Origin: Bacteroidales bacterium
GTDB taxonomy: Bacteria > Bacteroidota > Bacteroidia > Bacteroidales > VadinHA17
DNA length: 6,969 bases
Reading direction: 5' to 3'
NCBI GenBank assembly: GCA_022615595.1
Contig: JAKEGI010000254.1
Coordinates: 1 to 6,969, forward strand
Each line of letters opens with the position of its first letter. Within the stretch, counting starts at the first letter, position 1. Both the position numbers and the translations under genes were made by a program. Positions 6,590 through 6,969 of the stretch are shown one piece after another. A model generated the notes under the pieces. That model was given only the letters and a program-made list of their open reading frames with translations, did not search any database and was not told where the DNA came from.

Positions 6590-6969
6590 CTATCTCCCGG
6601 GCTTCTTATCAGCCTCCTTCTGTTTGCGGAACGACTCAATGATGGAATTAAGCATCTTTTCAGTGTCTGAAGCTCCCTCGCCCAGAAGAAATCCTATCTT
6701 CTGGACCATTTCGAGGTTTTTGTCTATCACGTCCGAGACTCTTGTTATTACCTCCTCACGCTGTACCTCGGGTGAGAAGAGGTCACGGATAACTGCCCCT
6801 GCGATCCTGTTCTGCCTTATGGGGAAGATTGAGATATTGAACATCCTGTCCTCGAGCTGCACATCCCTGCTGATGACGGATTCATTCTCCCGAAGAACAT
6901 AAGAGAATATGTTATAAACATTGAATGGAAGAAGCGTTTTCAGGTCAGCACCGCGGAGACCCGGTATAA
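6590..6969 (-). CDS. C-terminal part of a [FeFe]-hydrogenase-associated PAS-domain protein, 5' end outside the window
   Basis: The frame is open from the right edge to TAG at 6592-6590, giving 125 visible residues. The GTG at 6862 is an internal valine in VQLEDRM, and homology-like sequence continues upstream of it (PGLRGADLKTLLPFNVYNIF, then SYVLRENESV), so the gene begins beyond the edge. The visible part is the end of a PAS fold (strands RDVQLEDRMFNISIFPI and IAGAVIRDLFSPEVQREEV) followed by a conserved helix: VIDKNLEMVQKIGFLLGE, then TEKMLNSIIESF. This tail is familiar from proteins carrying ferredoxin-like iron-sulphur and hydrogenase large-subunit C-terminal domains plus PAS, encoded in [FeFe]-hydrogenase clusters. 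The iron-sulphur or H-cluster part is not visible, so whether it is a true sensory hydrogenase or only a related iron-sulphur PAS protein cannot be settled here. It is one base from the phosphatase gene and very likely in the same operon. Confidence 0.8.
   Translation of the reverse strand, partial: IPGLRGADLKTLLPFNVYNIFSYVLRENESVISRDVQLEDRMFNISIFPIRQNRIAGAVIRDLFSPEVQREEVITRVSDVIDKNLEMVQKIGFLLGEGASDTEKMLNSIIESFRKQKEADKKPGR
6594..6598 (-). promoter_or_regulatory. Ribosome binding site of the phosphatase gene
   Basis: The minus strand reads GGGAGATAGGATG. GGGAG lies five bases before the ATG at 6588, inside the last codons of the upstream PAS gene. It is one of the few good Shine-Dalgarno sequences in the window and supports the ATG at 6588 over upstream alternatives. 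It also implies translational coupling, since the upstream stop TAG (6592-6590) lies between the site and the ATG. Confidence 0.7.

Noticed and set aside
6589..6639. A longer phosphatase starting at 6639
   Set aside because: The codon there is TTG inside the upstream PAS gene. The ATG at 6588 has a proper GGGAG site and the normal family start.
6031..6642. A 203-codon plus-strand open frame opposite the phosphatase gene
   Set aside because: It lies antisense to the conserved PPM motifs and crosses the boundary of two minus-strand genes. No recognisable motif is seen.
6590..6862. Reading the right-edge gene as a small 90-residue protein starting at GTG 6862
   Set aside because: The frame stays open to the window edge, and PAS-like sequence continues upstream of the GTG, so it is an internal valine of a longer protein.

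Overview
The window looks like a chromosomal piece from an anaerobic member of the Bacteroidota, probably the Bacteroidales. The reasons are the gene content (a secreted M28 peptidase with a PA-like insert, a Bacteroidota-type YebC, a hydrogenase-linked PAS protein plus SpoIIE-type phosphatase), mostly poor Shine-Dalgarno sequences, a good match to the Bacteroidota promoter pattern (TTTG, 22-base spacer, TAnnTTTG) ahead of the M28 gene, and heptad-periodic intergenic DNA of a kind I associate with Bacteroidales genomes. This is a judgement from reading, not a database result.

Layout, left to right. The 3' part of yebC runs off the left edge (+, to 640). A stretch of about 610 bases without an intact gene follows. 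It holds two remnants facing opposite ways: a short C-terminal fragment on the minus strand (648-830, family unknown) and a broken dipeptidyl-peptidase-IV-like fragment on the plus strand (837-1241). Next is a 91-base run of 13 diverged heptamers (1254-1344). This repeat also encodes the last dozen residues of a YgjP-like zinc metallopeptidase (minus, 1307-2035). That gene lies 15 bases downstream of a secreted M28 aminopeptidase (minus, 2051-3637), and the two probably share the promoter at 3690-3723. A four-helix membrane-anchored metallophosphoesterase (minus, 3734-4930) is transcribed away from a small Nudix hydrolase (plus, 4992-5423). The Nudix gene converges on, and overlaps by 20 bases, a SpoIIE/PPM phosphatase with an extra C-terminal domain (minus, 5404-6588). 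One base upstream of the phosphatase is the 3' end of a PAS-domain protein of the [FeFe]-hydrogenase-associated type (minus, 6590 to the right edge).

The right end is the most interesting part. The PAS tail and the phosphatase are spaced as one transcript and resemble the signalling genes that sit in or beside [FeFe]-hydrogenase loci of anaerobes. The likely role is sensing redox state or hydrogen and relaying it through protein dephosphorylation; substrate and signal cannot be read from the sequence. The other intact genes look like housekeeping functions (peptide and amino-acid recovery, nucleotide or phospholipid clean-up). I see no CRISPR array, tRNA, rRNA, insertion sequence or prophage gene.
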